Counted from the stretch's first letter, positions 16,042-24,262 are shown. The stretch is DNA of 64,000 nucleotides from UASB124 sp964446935 (GCA_964446935.1 CAYUQI010000002.1:1-64000); one strand, 5' to 3'. Numbers and translations: made by a program. Notes: generated from the sequence alone by a model not told the origin.

Positions 16042-16869
16042 ATGAGGGAGTTTAAGACCGTATTGGTGATACTGCTTTTGTTTGCTGTAATGAAAAGCTA
16101 CTGTGCACAAAAACTATGCAATCAAGGTGGACCATTAACGGTAGGATCATCAGCAGAGGCTTTTAATAGTAAAGAGGCAATAGCCTTTTACCAGGAACTA
16201 TGCAAAAACCTGTTTGATATCGAACAGGTTCGGAAATTGGTTAAGGGAGGGATTGAAAACAAATTTCTTAATATTGATCTTATTAAAAATCTGTTCGCAT
16301 TGGCAGTATCGAAACGATGTAACTGTTTGGGGTTGAATGACGAGCAAAAGAAAATATTAAAAAATCTTGCCAGAAAAATTGTTGGCATGCTTCCCATTAG
16401 TTACTATGAAAAAGAACAAGATGTTACATATTTTGATTTATTGCTTGAAGGCCCTTTTTACACCTTCAATGAGGTGTTATCTACAAAGAGCCTGGTTATT
16501 GCAAATGATTCAGATGCTCGTCTGGATAGTCCGCTATCATGGCTTGGAGCTTGTAGTCTTTATGGGCTAATGTGTTTTTATAAAAAAAATAAGGCCCTTG
16601 CTCAAAAAATGTTTAACTTTGTTCTTGATTATGAAAATTGTCGATATTTTAACATGCTAGCATGGTTCGATGCACATTTTTACTTAATGAAAATGTGTTT
16701 GTTCTGTAATCCTAATGATAAGGATGCTATTCAAGTACATTGTAAGGCCATTCTTGATGCTCCCAATGCTGAAATGTTCTATAAACATGGCTTTACTGAA
16801 GCTAAATATATTCTTGAGATGAGTCAAAAAAAAAAGAGTCCAACGCCTTCTTTCTCCATTTTTGATTAA
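16042..16869 (+). CDS. Exported helical protein of unknown function
   Basis: 275 residues, starting at ATG 16042 with AAGGA about 10 bases upstream. The N-terminus is a signal peptide (EFKTVLVILLLFAVMKSYCA). The mature protein is rich in helix-forming residues and cysteines (CNCLGLND, CRYFNML, MCLFCNPND). Segments such as LYGLMCFYKKNKALAQKMFNFVLDYENC look TPR/Sel1-like but do not give a firm repeat. I recognise no enzymatic motif. It is followed by the hairpin and tandem RNA-like elements. Confidence 0.6.
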   Translation: MREFKTVLVILLLFAVMKSYCAQKLCNQGGPLTVGSSAEAFNSKEAIAFYQELCKNLFDIEQVRKLVKGGIENKFLNIDLIKNLFALAVSKRCNCLGLNDEQKKILKNLARKIVGMLPISYYEKEQDVTYFDLLLEGPFYTFNEVLSTKSLVIANDSDARLDSPLSWLGACSLYGLMCFYKKNKALAQKMFNFVLDYENCRYFNMLAWFDAHFYLMKMCLFCNPNDKDAIQVHCKAILDAPNAEMFYKHGFTEAKYILEMSQKKKSPTPSFSIFD

Positions 16870-16898
16870 TGGTTTGAAAAGACATAATTCGTTCGAAG

Positions 16899-16904
16899 TA
16901 TAAT
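16899..16904 (+). promoter_or_regulatory. Candidate -10 box upstream of tandem RNA-like elements
   Basis: TATAAT at 16899-16904 has a weak TTGAAA 19 bp upstream. A start near 16911 would begin a plus-strand transcript at the 5' hairpin. A competing minus-strand promoter (TTGATT/TACAAT, 18-bp spacer) is at 17443-17472. Confidence 0.35.
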
Positions 16905-16980
16905 GAAAAATAAAAAAAGCCCGTCGGCAATGGCATCTTGCAACAGTAGTTGCAGCGTGCAATTATCGAAGGGCTTTTAA
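16905..16980. terminator. Hairpin with minus-strand U-run
   Basis: AAAAGCCC (16915-16922) pairs with GGGCTTTT (16971-16978), extended inward by three more pairs. The loop holds an inner hairpin GCAAC/GTTGC. Read on the minus strand, the stem is followed by a long T-rich tract, a good intrinsic terminator for transcripts coming from rlmB or from a minus-strand RNA. In the plus direction the tail is weak, so this could instead be a 5' domain of a plus-strand RNA. Confidence 0.6.
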
Positions 16981-16981
16981 A

Positions 16982-17184
16982 GCCAGGCAAGCTATATCAG
17001 GCTACCAAGATCCGCAACCATCAATCCGATGAACACTTATCAAAAGCATCAATCAGCGACGTTATGCTCTGATCGGTTGCCTCGGTGAGGGTTAATCACC
17101 GTATATAGCATCTGAGGGGCTGACTATGTGCATCCAAGCAAGGATGCAATAGTTGGAGCGACAGGTACTCCTAGCTTGTCCGGC
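16982..17184. ncRNA. Unrecognised structured RNA-like element, copy A
   Basis: A 203-bp unit closed by a long stem: 5' GCCAGGCAAGCTA with 3' TAGCTTGTCCGGC (one mismatch, one G-U). Inside are a GCATCC/GGATGC hairpin near 17130-17147 (extended by ACTAT/ATAGT), an extra CGGTGA/TCACCG hairpin, and blocks shared with copy B: ATATAGCATCTGAGGG, GGAGCGACAGGT, ATCGGTT, and GATGA...AC. It has no open frame. It does not match tRNA, tmRNA, SRP RNA, RNase P RNA, 6S or any riboswitch consensus I know. Wobble pairs slightly favour the plus strand; the terminator at 16905-16980 favours minus. Confidence 0.55.
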
Positions 17185-17193
17185 CATTTTTAA

Positions 17194-17411
17194 GCCGGGC
17201 AGGCTACACATGGGTTACCGAAAGAACGAACACCAATAGATGATTACTTAATTAAAAGTATCAAACAACGATGTTAGCATTAAATCGGTTAGCCACAATA
17301 TAGCATCTGAGGGCTGTATATACACATCCGAAGATGCGTATAACAGGAGCGACAGGTGTTGGGAAGGCAAAACCCACTGAAGGGAACTGCATTTCCCATA
17401 GCTTGTCCGGC
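17194..17411. ncRNA. Unrecognised structured RNA-like element, copy B
   Basis: A 218-bp second copy, 9 bp after copy A. The closing stem GCCGGGCAGGCTA/TAGCTTGTCCGGC pairs fully if G-U is allowed. Shared blocks are in the same order as in copy A, while sequence between them has diverged and the CGGTGA hairpin is missing. The central hairpin is CTGTATATACACATC/GATGCGTATAACAG; read on the minus strand its loop is a C(UUCG)G tetraloop. Two small hairpins (TGGG/CCCA and GGGAA/TTTCCC) are inserted before the 3' closing strand, where copy A has a short one. Divergence with kept pairing suggests selection on structure. Confidence 0.55.
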
Positions 17412-17542
17412 TATTTTCTCATACATTTCAATCTCTAAATTCATTGTAAATTATTTGATGATAGAAAATCAATGGTTGATGAAAATATATTGTTGAAATC
17501 GATATATTTGATTAAAAATGGCAGATTTAAATTTAAAAAATG

Positions 17543-18268
17543 CTAAAATTTACTGATTTTTGAAGAGATTAAAAACATGAGAATTCCTGCCGCAACGGAG
17601 GCATTGTAGGAAATATCGGCTGTTCGTTGAGGAAGGGTAAGAGCCTCTCCCATCTTACGGATATCAGGAGAGATCCCAACCGCTTCGTTACCAATGACCA
17701 AGCATAAGGGTTTTTGGTAAGATGCTTCGGCGGCGTTCTTTCCATCCAAAACAGCCATATAAAAGTGATATCCAGCTTGTTTGAGTTCTGCAATTGCTTG
17801 TTTAAGTGATGAGGCAACATAGATATCCATATGTTCAGCTAATCCGGCAGAGGCTTTGAATGCTGCTGCGGTGAGAGGTGCAGCTTTGGTTTTGCAGAGT
17901 ACAACTCCGTCAACCCCGGTGCAATAGGCGGAGCGTAAGATGGCGCCAAGGTTGCGGACGTCTTGTAGTGAATCAAGTATCACAATGAATGGTTTTTTGT
18001 TTGGATCGAACACTTTAGAGGTGTATTTGAACGAAGTTGCTAGGGCGACGATACTGTTATGATCGGTGCAGCCAGCCATGCGGTCGAGTACTGAGCGATC
18101 AACATATTGAATCGTTGGCTTTTGAGCAGGAAGGTAACGAACAATGCGGTCCCATGCTTTAGGCAAGGGCCTTGTTGTATAAATGGTAAGAATTTTGCGC
18201 TTCTTTGCCTTAAGAAGTTCGATAATGGGATGTGCTCCGTAAATCATTTCGCCTGCTGGTGCAGCCAT
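17543..18268 (-). CDS. rlmB: 23S rRNA 2'-O-methyltransferase RlmB-like (SpoU/TrmH family)
   Basis: 241 residues. The N-terminal substrate-binding part (YGAHPIIELLKAKKRKI) is followed by the SPOUT domain. Motif 1 is LDSLQDVRNLGAILRSAYCTGVDGVVL, motif 2 LVIGNEAVGISPDI and motif 3 LTLPQRTADISYNASVAAGILMF, with the knot-forming sequence intact. The usual SLNVS is SYNAS here. RlmB methylates the ribose of G2251 in 23S rRNA in the peptidyl-transferase P loop, but paralogues modify other sites, so the exact target is inferred. The gene is alone; its transcript would run into the tandem RNA-like elements and stop at the hairpin near 16910. Confidence 0.85.
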   Translation of the reverse strand: MAAPAGEMIYGAHPIIELLKAKKRKILTIYTTRPLPKAWDRIVRYLPAQKPTIQYVDRSVLDRMAGCTDHNSIVALATSFKYTSKVFDPNKKPFIVILDSLQDVRNLGAILRSAYCTGVDGVVLCKTKAAPLTAAAFKASAGLAEHMDIYVASSLKQAIAELKQAGYHFYMAVLDGKNAAEASYQKPLCLVIGNEAVGISPDIRKMGEALTLPQRTADISYNASVAAGILMFLISSKISKF

Positions 18269-18622
18269 GTGGGTTTCCTTTGATTTATTCTAAAAATGGG
18301 CCTTTTTTGTCATGCTGAACTTGTTTCAGCATCCATTTTACTAAGGTTAAGGTTAGCGTGGATCCTGAAATGAATTCAGGATGACAAAAGGAATGCTTAT
18401 GCCGCTTGAAACAAAGAGTGTGACTTAATGCAGCACCCATCTCAATTTCCAATACTCCCCAAGCCTACCGTAAAATGTTCACAAGGGCAAAAGGCTTCAT
18501 TGTTTGCGTATTTACCTAACAAATTTAGTCATAAAAAATCATTTTTTGTTCTTTAAATTTTCATCCCGTATACTAATAAAAAATCACCATTTATTTTTTT
18601 AAAAATTAAAAGGACCCGGTCA
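18269..18622. other. Intergenic region with repeat and candidate promoter
   Basis: 354 bp without a supported gene. It holds the palindromic repeat at 18305-18388 and a candidate promoter for the kinase gene (TTGTTC 18547-18552, TATACT 18569-18574, 16-bp spacer). A 42-codon open frame at 18428-18556 has no ribosome site and is probably chance. Confidence 0.5.
18305..18388. repeat. REP/MITE-like palindromic repeat, copy 1
   Basis: Terminal inverted repeats TTTTGTCATGCTGAA and TTCAGGATGACAAAA (one mismatch) enclose two inner stems, CTGAA..TTCAG and CCTGAA..TTCAGG. The same unit recurs at 22823-22965. It resembles the widespread GTCAT...ATGAC family of short intergenic palindromes. Confidence 0.75.
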
Positions 18623-19318
18623 ATGTATTTACTCGAAGGAAACATTGGCGTTGGTAAATCAACGTTTTTAAAATTGTTACAAAAGTTTTGTCCAGCAATC
18701 ACCGTTATCCAAGAACCGCAGACTAACTGGTCTGGCCAGTCGTATGGGCAATCGTTACTTGGCCGTTTTTATGAAGATCCCAAGCGTTGGGCGTACACCA
18801 TTGAGACCTTGGCGATGGTTAGTCGCATTAAGGATCATGATGAAGTTTTGGAACAAGGCAATCCTCATTGTCTCATGGAACGATCGGTGTATTCAGGTCA
18901 CTACTGCTTTGCTTACAATGATTTTGCCAGTGGATACTTTAGTGACATGGAATGGGCAATTTATTCAAAAGTTGCCGATTTTTTATTACAAAAGAATATG
19001 CCACCATTGGGTTTTGTGTATTTGAAAGCTGATTCTCAAGCTTGTCTTGATCGCATTAAAAAACGTAATCGCAAAGGTGAAGAGAATATTACTTTTGATT
19101 ATTTGGAACACATTGGCCGTTGGCATGACAAGTTTCTCATTGAACATGAAGGTGTTACTGAAAGCCTTAAACATGTGCCGGTGCTTGTGTTGGATGCCAA
19201 TTGCAATATTCTTGCTGATGAAGCTCGATTACTTGAATATATTAACAAAGTTGAACAGTTTATTTGCCAGCGACAGCCACGGGTTATTCAAAATAAGATT
19301 CAAGAGCATTCGCTATAA
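18623..19318 (+). CDS. Deoxynucleoside kinase
   Basis: 231 residues with P-loop GNIGVGKST at residues 6-14, catalytic/base motif ERSVYSGHYCF (family DRS box), and a C-terminal LYLKADSQACLDRIKKRNRKGEE lid region (sequence FVYLKADSQACLDRIKKRNR). This is the dCK/dGK/Drosophila dNK fold. The enzyme phosphorylates salvaged deoxynucleosides to dNMPs with ATP, and its base specificity cannot be read by eye. It fits dependence on host nucleosides. It has a candidate promoter upstream and a strong terminator downstream, so it is probably monocistronic. Confidence 0.92.
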   Translation: MYLLEGNIGVGKSTFLKLLQKFCPAITVIQEPQTNWSGQSYGQSLLGRFYEDPKRWAYTIETLAMVSRIKDHDEVLEQGNPHCLMERSVYSGHYCFAYNDFASGYFSDMEWAIYSKVADFLLQKNMPPLGFVYLKADSQACLDRIKKRNRKGEENITFDYLEHIGRWHDKFLIEHEGVTESLKHVPVLVLDANCNILADEARLLEYINKVEQFICQRQPRVIQNKIQEHSL

Positions 19319-19338
19319 TCTGAATTTTAATTGATAAT

Positions 19339-19371
19339 AAAAATGCCCACGAGATAATCGTGGGCATTTTT
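19339..19371. terminator. Strong terminator after deoxynucleoside kinase
   Basis: A 14-bp perfect stem (AAAAATGCCCACGA with TCGTGGGCATTTTT), with a 5-nt loop and T-run. It can work in both directions and separates convergent genes. Confidence 0.92.
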
Positions 19372-19393
19372 ACGTATATAAAGACGGAATGTT

Positions 19394-19921
19394 TTAGTGA
19401 ATTGATTGGTTTCTAACGACAAATGCTTGAGAAAGTAGTAAATGGTCAAGGAACTCTACTGTTGCTTTTATTTCAATAATATCCTGTAAGCCATAGCTTT
19501 TGTAGATCATTGCAAGTTTTTTGATAATGTTTTGATTGTTATATCCCTTCATTTCTTTCCATATAACAATCAAGTCCATAAGTACTACTATTCTGGATAG
19601 ATTTTTTTGAGAACATGGGACTGTGACTCCATCAAAAGGATCCGCGTTGTCTTCGAGGATGTTTCTGATGGTTGGTGATGTGTTAGCGGCTGCACGGGAG
19701 ATGTATACAGTGCCATCAGTTCCGTAAAGGACGATCTTTTCGGGGGTGTTACAGTTGTTGGCAAAGGTACTACTTGATGATGAAGAACGGCTATTCGCTT
19801 TTGCAGGATCTTCCCCGATACTGTCTATGATCATAGGATCATAATTTGAAAACATGGGGAATGCTGTTGTTGCGATTAAAGCAATATATGTTGCAGAAAA
19901 GACAATCTTTTTAAGTTTCAT
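19394..19921 (-). CDS. Exported Skp1/POZ-like domain protein
   Basis: 175 residues with a signal peptide (KLKKIVFSATYIALIATTA). After a serine-rich linker (SRSSSSSSTF) comes residues ~61-120, which read like the N-terminal POZ fold of Skp1: KIVLYGTDGTVYISRAAANT, then PTIRNILEDNADPFDGVTVPC, then KNLSRIVVLMD. In Skp1 the equivalent is VKLxSSDGxxFxVxxxxAxxSxTIKxMLED...IPLPNV. Skp1 bridges cullin and F-box proteins in SCF ubiquitin ligases. The C-terminal part (residues 125-170, helical, AMIYKSYGLQDIIEIKATVEFLDHLL) could correspond to the Skp1 dimerisation/F-box-binding helices. Two F-box genes lie in the same window. Homology is by eye only. Confidence 0.55.
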   Translation of the reverse strand: MKLKKIVFSATYIALIATTAFPMFSNYDPMIIDSIGEDPAKANSRSSSSSSTFANNCNTPEKIVLYGTDGTVYISRAAANTSPTIRNILEDNADPFDGVTVPCSQKNLSRIVVLMDLIVIWKEMKGYNNQNIIKKLAMIYKSYGLQDIIEIKATVEFLDHLLLSQAFVVRNQSIH

Positions 19922-20115
19922 AAATACCTCATAGTGGGGGGCAAGAGATTATAATGGTGGGCAGCTATAGTACTACTTTTGTTTGTGTAATTCAATAATG
20001 GCTGGTCGCATGAAGCCGTTGTTATTGAATGAACGATACTGTTGTGCTACTGATGATTGATATTACATACTTAACCAATCGTATTATAAGATATGCGTGA
20101 AGAGAGAGGGTGATG

Positions 20116-22776
20116 ATGAATAGTAACCGAGCATATGTTTTTATTGCATGTGTTATTTTTTTATTATGCGTAAGCAATTCCATTCATGCTCGTGATGTTG
20201 GGCAACGGTTTATTCTAACGTTGCCGGAACATGTTGCGCATAAACAACTTTGTTCGTGGCTCAGTAAAACTCGTCCAGCTGGCGTTATGTTGCAATCAAG
20301 TCATGTAGCCAATCGCATGGAGGCAAAAAAACTTATTACCTTTCTTCAAAAGGAAACAAAAAAGCTTGGATTGTTACCGCTGATCATAGCCATTGATTGG
20401 GAAGGAGGCATTGTATCTCGTCCCAATGAAGAGGGGGACTTTGTTTCTGTGCCAAGTCCATGGTCATTGGCCAAAGGTGAGCGGAATGCCTGCTTTCTGG
20501 CTGGCATGCTTCTTGGTCATCAGATGCATAGTGTTGGTATAACCATGGATTTTGCACCATCGCTTGATGTGTTTGACCCTAACAATTGTGTGCTTGCTAC
20601 TCGTTGCTTTTCTCATGATCCTGTAAAGATTGCTGAATATGCTACAGCATATGCTAAAGGATTGATGGTTTATGGTATTGTTCCAGTAATCAAACATTTT
20701 CCTGGGCTTGGGGCAGGTAGGGCAGATACGCATTTTGCTAGCGTAGCAATCGCACAGCATGATAATGATTTTGAACGAAACATTCAACCGTTTAAGACAT
20801 TGTTGCAAGATGGTATGCAATGTGTGATGACGACTCATGCGCGACATGCACAGTACGATGATGTGCCTGCCTCGTTGTCACGTCGTGCAGTCAATGATAT
20901 CAAAATACATAATCCCAATGCAGTGATTATTACCGATGATTTTTGCATGAAGGCTGTACAAGAGGGACGAACGCTTGAGCAAGCGGCTATGCAGGCGTGG
21001 GATGCTGGAGCACATATTATTATTTTTTCTGGAACAGCCAAACGTCAAATCGAATTGATTGAATCATTACAAAAAACCTATGATGCGTGGCCGAGTGATA
21101 AAAAACAGGATTTTGAACAGATGTGTAACCACATTGATTCATGTAAACATCAATGGATGTCGGCACCAGTTCAAATAATGCCTGAATTGAATGAATGTGA
21201 ACTCGCTACCTATCTTGCACATCGATGTGTTACCGTTGATCACCCAATGCCTTTGCTTATCGGCAGACGTGTTGTGGTGGCATCGGTTGATCTACCGCGT
21301 ATTCGTCCGATGGAACAATGGTTTATGCACGATGCCCATACCCATTTGGCACAATTATTGGCGCAACAAGGTGTTGATGTTAGTGAATATGTGTACAATC
21401 CTCTTGATGAAACAAGCGTAGAGAAATTGAAAAACGACGTAGAAACTGATGAGTATGATTATATTGTTGTACAAACATTCTTTTACGGTGCTGGGAAATG
21501 GAATGATGTACAAAAAACTTGGTTACAAGTTCTGGAGCCGTTCCGGGACCGTGTGATTAGCGTGTCATTGGGACACCCATTAGAAAAACTTCTGTTACCG
21601 AGGGCTTATTGTATTGATGCTGGGTCATTTCATAAACCGTTACTCAAGCATGTGGAAGATTTGTTAACGAGGCAAACTGTTGTTGGTGCTAATACATTTG
21701 TACAAGGCCCGGGACGTTACCTGAACAACAAACGTTTCGGATTGTTGTGTAACAATGGGAGTGTTGTCTACAAAGATCAAGCAAGATGCTTTTTGCCTGA
21801 TGTGTTATATCAGTGGACTGTTGATAGCAAGTGTGGTGCGAAACTTGCTGCGCTTCTAAGTCCGGAACATGGCTTGTTAGGTAACAGTTCTGCTGCAACA
21901 CTCGTCTCATCTCAATCTTCATCCGTTTGGCATTGTCCTGTGCATTCGCTGCATGGCGATACCTTTAAGCCAAGCAGTGATATGATGCGTAATCTTGATC
22001 TGGTGGTTATTGATCTTCCTGATGTTGGGGTCAGATGTTTTACCTATTTGAGCACCGTTGCGTATATGTTGCAAGCAGCCAAAACTGCAAACATCCCTGT
22101 TCTTGTGCTTGATCGCCCTAATCCGTTGGCATGTTGGGGCGCTCAGGGACCTCGTCTTGATAAAAGTTGTGAATCATTTTTGGGTACGGTACATACACCA
22201 TTTTTGCATGGGTTAACGATCGGGACAATTGCGGAACAGGAAAATAAAAACATTGGCGCCGACCTTACAGTACTTTCATGTACGGGCGATGATGCATTGT
22301 TTTTTAACCAACCGTTTATTCCTCCATCACCTAATTTACGAAGCATTGATCATGTGTATGCATATCCGTTGACGGTGTTGTTGGAGGGAACAAATTATTC
22401 GGAGGGTCGCGGTACATTGTATCCCTTTGTGCAATTCGGGGCACCATGGGTTGATGCAGAGCAGTTGGCCACTCAGCTGAATAGCAAAAAACTACCTGGT
22501 TTGTATTGTGAACCAATAACATTTCAGCCACGTTCGATGCCAAGAATTGCCGAAAATCCTAAACATAAGGGTAACCGCTGTCAGGGTGTGTTTATTCATA
22601 TTACAGATCATCAGAATGTTCAGCCGATCAAAACGGCAAAGACGATATTAAAAACGTTATTCCACTTGTATCCAGAACAATCACAGTTGTTACGTAGTGG
22701 TAAGCGGTATATGTTGGATATCTTGATTGGAACGGAAAAGTGGAGAAAAGAGCTTGAACGACTAACTCTTAAGTGA
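20116..22776 (+). CDS. Fused NagZ (GH3) and NamZ (DUF1343/GH171) peptidoglycan exo-hydrolase
   Basis: About 886 residues, with a signal peptide (AYVFIACVIFLLCVSNSIHA). ATG 20116 is 6 bases after GAGG. The N-terminal ~340 residues are a GH3 beta-N-acetylglucosaminidase: IAIDWEGG, KHFPGLGAGRADTHF with the NagZ-type Asp-x-His dyad, and nucleophile motif IITDDF. A middle domain follows. The last ~340 residues are DUF1343: LLSPEHGLLG, SLHGDTFKPS, VVIDLPDVGVRCFTYLSTV, VLDRPNPL and LLEGTNYSEGRGTLYPF. DUF1343 is the NamZ exo-N-acetylmuramidase family (B. subtilis NamZ/YbbC), whose gene neighbours nagZ there. The fusion would remove GlcNAc and MurNAc alternately from glycan ends, in the periplasm. Confidence 0.88.
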   Translation: MNSNRAYVFIACVIFLLCVSNSIHARDVGQRFILTLPEHVAHKQLCSWLSKTRPAGVMLQSSHVANRMEAKKLITFLQKETKKLGLLPLIIAIDWEGGIVSRPNEEGDFVSVPSPWSLAKGERNACFLAGMLLGHQMHSVGITMDFAPSLDVFDPNNCVLATRCFSHDPVKIAEYATAYAKGLMVYGIVPVIKHFPGLGAGRADTHFASVAIAQHDNDFERNIQPFKTLLQDGMQCVMTTHARHAQYDDVPASLSRRAVNDIKIHNPNAVIITDDFCMKAVQEGRTLEQAAMQAWDAGAHIIIFSGTAKRQIELIESLQKTYDAWPSDKKQDFEQMCNHIDSCKHQWMSAPVQIMPELNECELATYLAHRCVTVDHPMPLLIGRRVVVASVDLPRIRPMEQWFMHDAHTHLAQLLAQQGVDVSEYVYNPLDETSVEKLKNDVETDEYDYIVVQTFFYGAGKWNDVQKTWLQVLEPFRDRVISVSLGHPLEKLLLPRAYCIDAGSFHKPLLKHVEDLLTRQTVVGANTFVQGPGRYLNNKRFGLLCNNGSVVYKDQARCFLPDVLYQWTVDSKCGAKLAALLSPEHGLLGNSSAATLVSSQSSSVWHCPVHSLHGDTFKPSSDMMRNLDLVVIDLPDVGVRCFTYLSTVAYMLQAAKTANIPVLVLDRPNPLACWGAQGPRLDKSCESFLGTVHTPFLHGLTIGTIAEQENKNIGADLTVLSCTGDDALFFNQPFIPPSPNLRSIDHVYAYPLTVLLEGTNYSEGRGTLYPFVQFGAPWVDAEQLATQLNSKKLPGLYCEPITFQPRSMPRIAENPKHKGNRCQGVFIHITDHQNVQPIKTAKTILKTLFHLYPEQSQLLRSGKRYMLDILIGTEKWRKELERLTLK

Positions 22777-22822
22777 ACCAGGAATTTCAAGAACACTAAA
22801 AAATAGTATGGGGACATGCAAA

Positions 22823-22965
22823 TTTTGTCATGCTGCCCGTCCGCCGAAGCGGCCTCACCTTCGCCCAGGTGGCTACGGTGGCCGGCGCGAAGGCTGGGAA
22901 CTTGTTTCAGCATCCAAGCTATTAGTGATAAAAGGGTGGATCCTGAAATAAATTCAGGATGACAA
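22823..22965. repeat. REP/MITE-like palindromic repeat, copy 2, with GC-rich insertion
   Basis: Both halves match copy 1 at 18305-18388 (TTTTGTCATGCTG... and GGATCCTGAAAT..AATTCAGGATGACAA). The first inner stem is split by about 63 bp of very GC-rich sequence (22836-22898) containing CCGC/GCGG and other short palindromes. GCTG occurs at both edges of the insertion. Confidence 0.75.
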
Positions 22966-23040
22966 GGTGCTTGTCTGTTATGGCAGGGAGAGACTTTTTT
23001 AAACGTGCTTAGCTACTACTAAATTAATTTCTTGATTCAC

Positions 23041-24162
23041 TTAACTCTTATACAAGATCGTAGCTCGCGTGAATGATGGTAATGTTCGCAAGTGATTCTT
23101 CATTGCCTGCTTGCTATAAAAGATGCCGCCAAAATAATCGAGTTGATAGAGGTTGTTAACGAAAGCGCCACCGGTGTCTGCTAAGATTCCAAGCCGCATT
23201 TCCTTACGTTTGGTCTGTGGATTCTGATGGGTAATGGCAATCAGTTTGCCTAATCCAATGTTATAAAGATCACCAGCAAAGATAACACTTTTGCGATTAT
23301 TGAAACGTTGGATGATTTGTTGTCCTCGCTTGGATGAGGATTTGATTTCTCTAAAAAACCAATAGCGTTTTTGCGATAAAACATTCTTGTTTGCTCGTTG
23401 ATAAGGGACGCCATTGTGACGATCGACATTCAATATTTTTTTGCTGCCGTCAGAAAAGGAAACGAGTACGGTTCCATGCATGAGAGCATCTTCCAGGTCC
23501 TGGCGATTGACCCACGCAAGTGCTTTACGTTTGTTACGATTGTTTTGTTTTTCAAGGATCCCTGCAAGAATTTGTTGTTTGGTATATGAATATTGAATTG
23601 AATGATCCTGTAAATAATACAATCCACAAGGATACTGTGCTGTTTTTTTAACACTTCCCTTCGCTGTCATAATGCCATAGGAGGTAAGCCGAATTTGTCC
23701 ATCGTGAGGAAGCTTGACCGCCAGACGGGCTGCTCCCTGCCAGTCAGCATTCCATGCAATACCACCAAAGTTTTCTTCAATAAAGGCAGGATCGAGAATG
23801 CGATAGTTGCCAGTTTTTTTATCTGCCTCAATGGTTGCTATAACAAAACGTAATGTTTTTTTGACATCATATGCTGATAAAATGTCTCTAAATCCTTCCG
23901 GATTAATGATATGGTCGCGTCCTGATTGGTGAATGTCGAAGTAATGAAGAGCATCTTTTGCTGCTTGGAGCAAGCGCAGTGGTTCGGTAACAACTTGAAC
24001 ATGTGAGCATGTTAATGGTTTGTCTTTAAAAAATTTGTAAACTGGAAGATGATACGGTGAGGGTGGCCTGAAAAAGTTTCCGCTGGCATCATTATCGACA
24101 TGAAAACTGCTGAGATTAGCGAATGAACATGTGATTGCTATAAGATAAATAGACGTTTTCAT
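23041..24162 (-). CDS. Exported MltA-like / 3D-domain protein (putative lytic transglycosylase)
   Basis: 373 residues from ATG 24162, preceded by GGGGGA; a TTG further upstream is less likely. A signal peptide is present (KTSIYLIAITCSFANLSS). Near the C-terminus the 3D motif is clear: GILADTGGAFVNNLYQLDYFGG, which matches the DTG..AI..xRxDxFxG of MltA and Rpf-type 3D domains. Upstream, NGVPYQRANKNVL and RYWFFREI resemble the NGxPYxSIG and YVFFRE signatures of MltA. MltA cleaves glycan strands with formation of 1,6-anhydroMurNAc, and its catalytic Asp would be in DTGGAF. It would complement the NagZ-NamZ fusion next door. Confidence 0.55.
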   Translation of the reverse strand: MKTSIYLIAITCSFANLSSFHVDNDASGNFFRPPSPYHLPVYKFFKDKPLTCSHVQVVTEPLRLLQAAKDALHYFDIHQSGRDHIINPEGFRDILSAYDVKKTLRFVIATIEADKKTGNYRILDPAFIEENFGGIAWNADWQGAARLAVKLPHDGQIRLTSYGIMTAKGSVKKTAQYPCGLYYLQDHSIQYSYTKQQILAGILEKQNNRNKRKALAWVNRQDLEDALMHGTVLVSFSDGSKKILNVDRHNGVPYQRANKNVLSQKRYWFFREIKSSSKRGQQIIQRFNNRKSVIFAGDLYNIGLGKLIAITHQNPQTKRKEMRLGILADTGGAFVNNLYQLDYFGGIFYSKQAMKNHLRTLPSFTRATILYKS

Positions 24163-24262
24163 ACATCCCCCGCCCCGCAAAGACTATGTTATTATATTCT
24201 TTATTTAGTTAAGCAAGGTGCTTGATACAAAGTCAATAAGTTAAAGAGTTCTGGATTAAGTT

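Noticed and set aside
16982..17411. CRISPR array or tRNA-like cluster
   Set aside because: Only two long (~200 bp) diverged units with internal stems; no short identical repeats with spacers, and no T-loop or CCA end.
16982..17411. Tandem glycine or cobalamin riboswitch
   Set aside because: The conserved cores of those riboswitches are missing and no plus-strand gene follows for 1.2 kb.
18428..18556. 42-codon plus-strand open frame before the deoxynucleoside kinase gene
   Set aside because: No ribosome site and it runs into the kinase promoter region; no similarity to known peptides.
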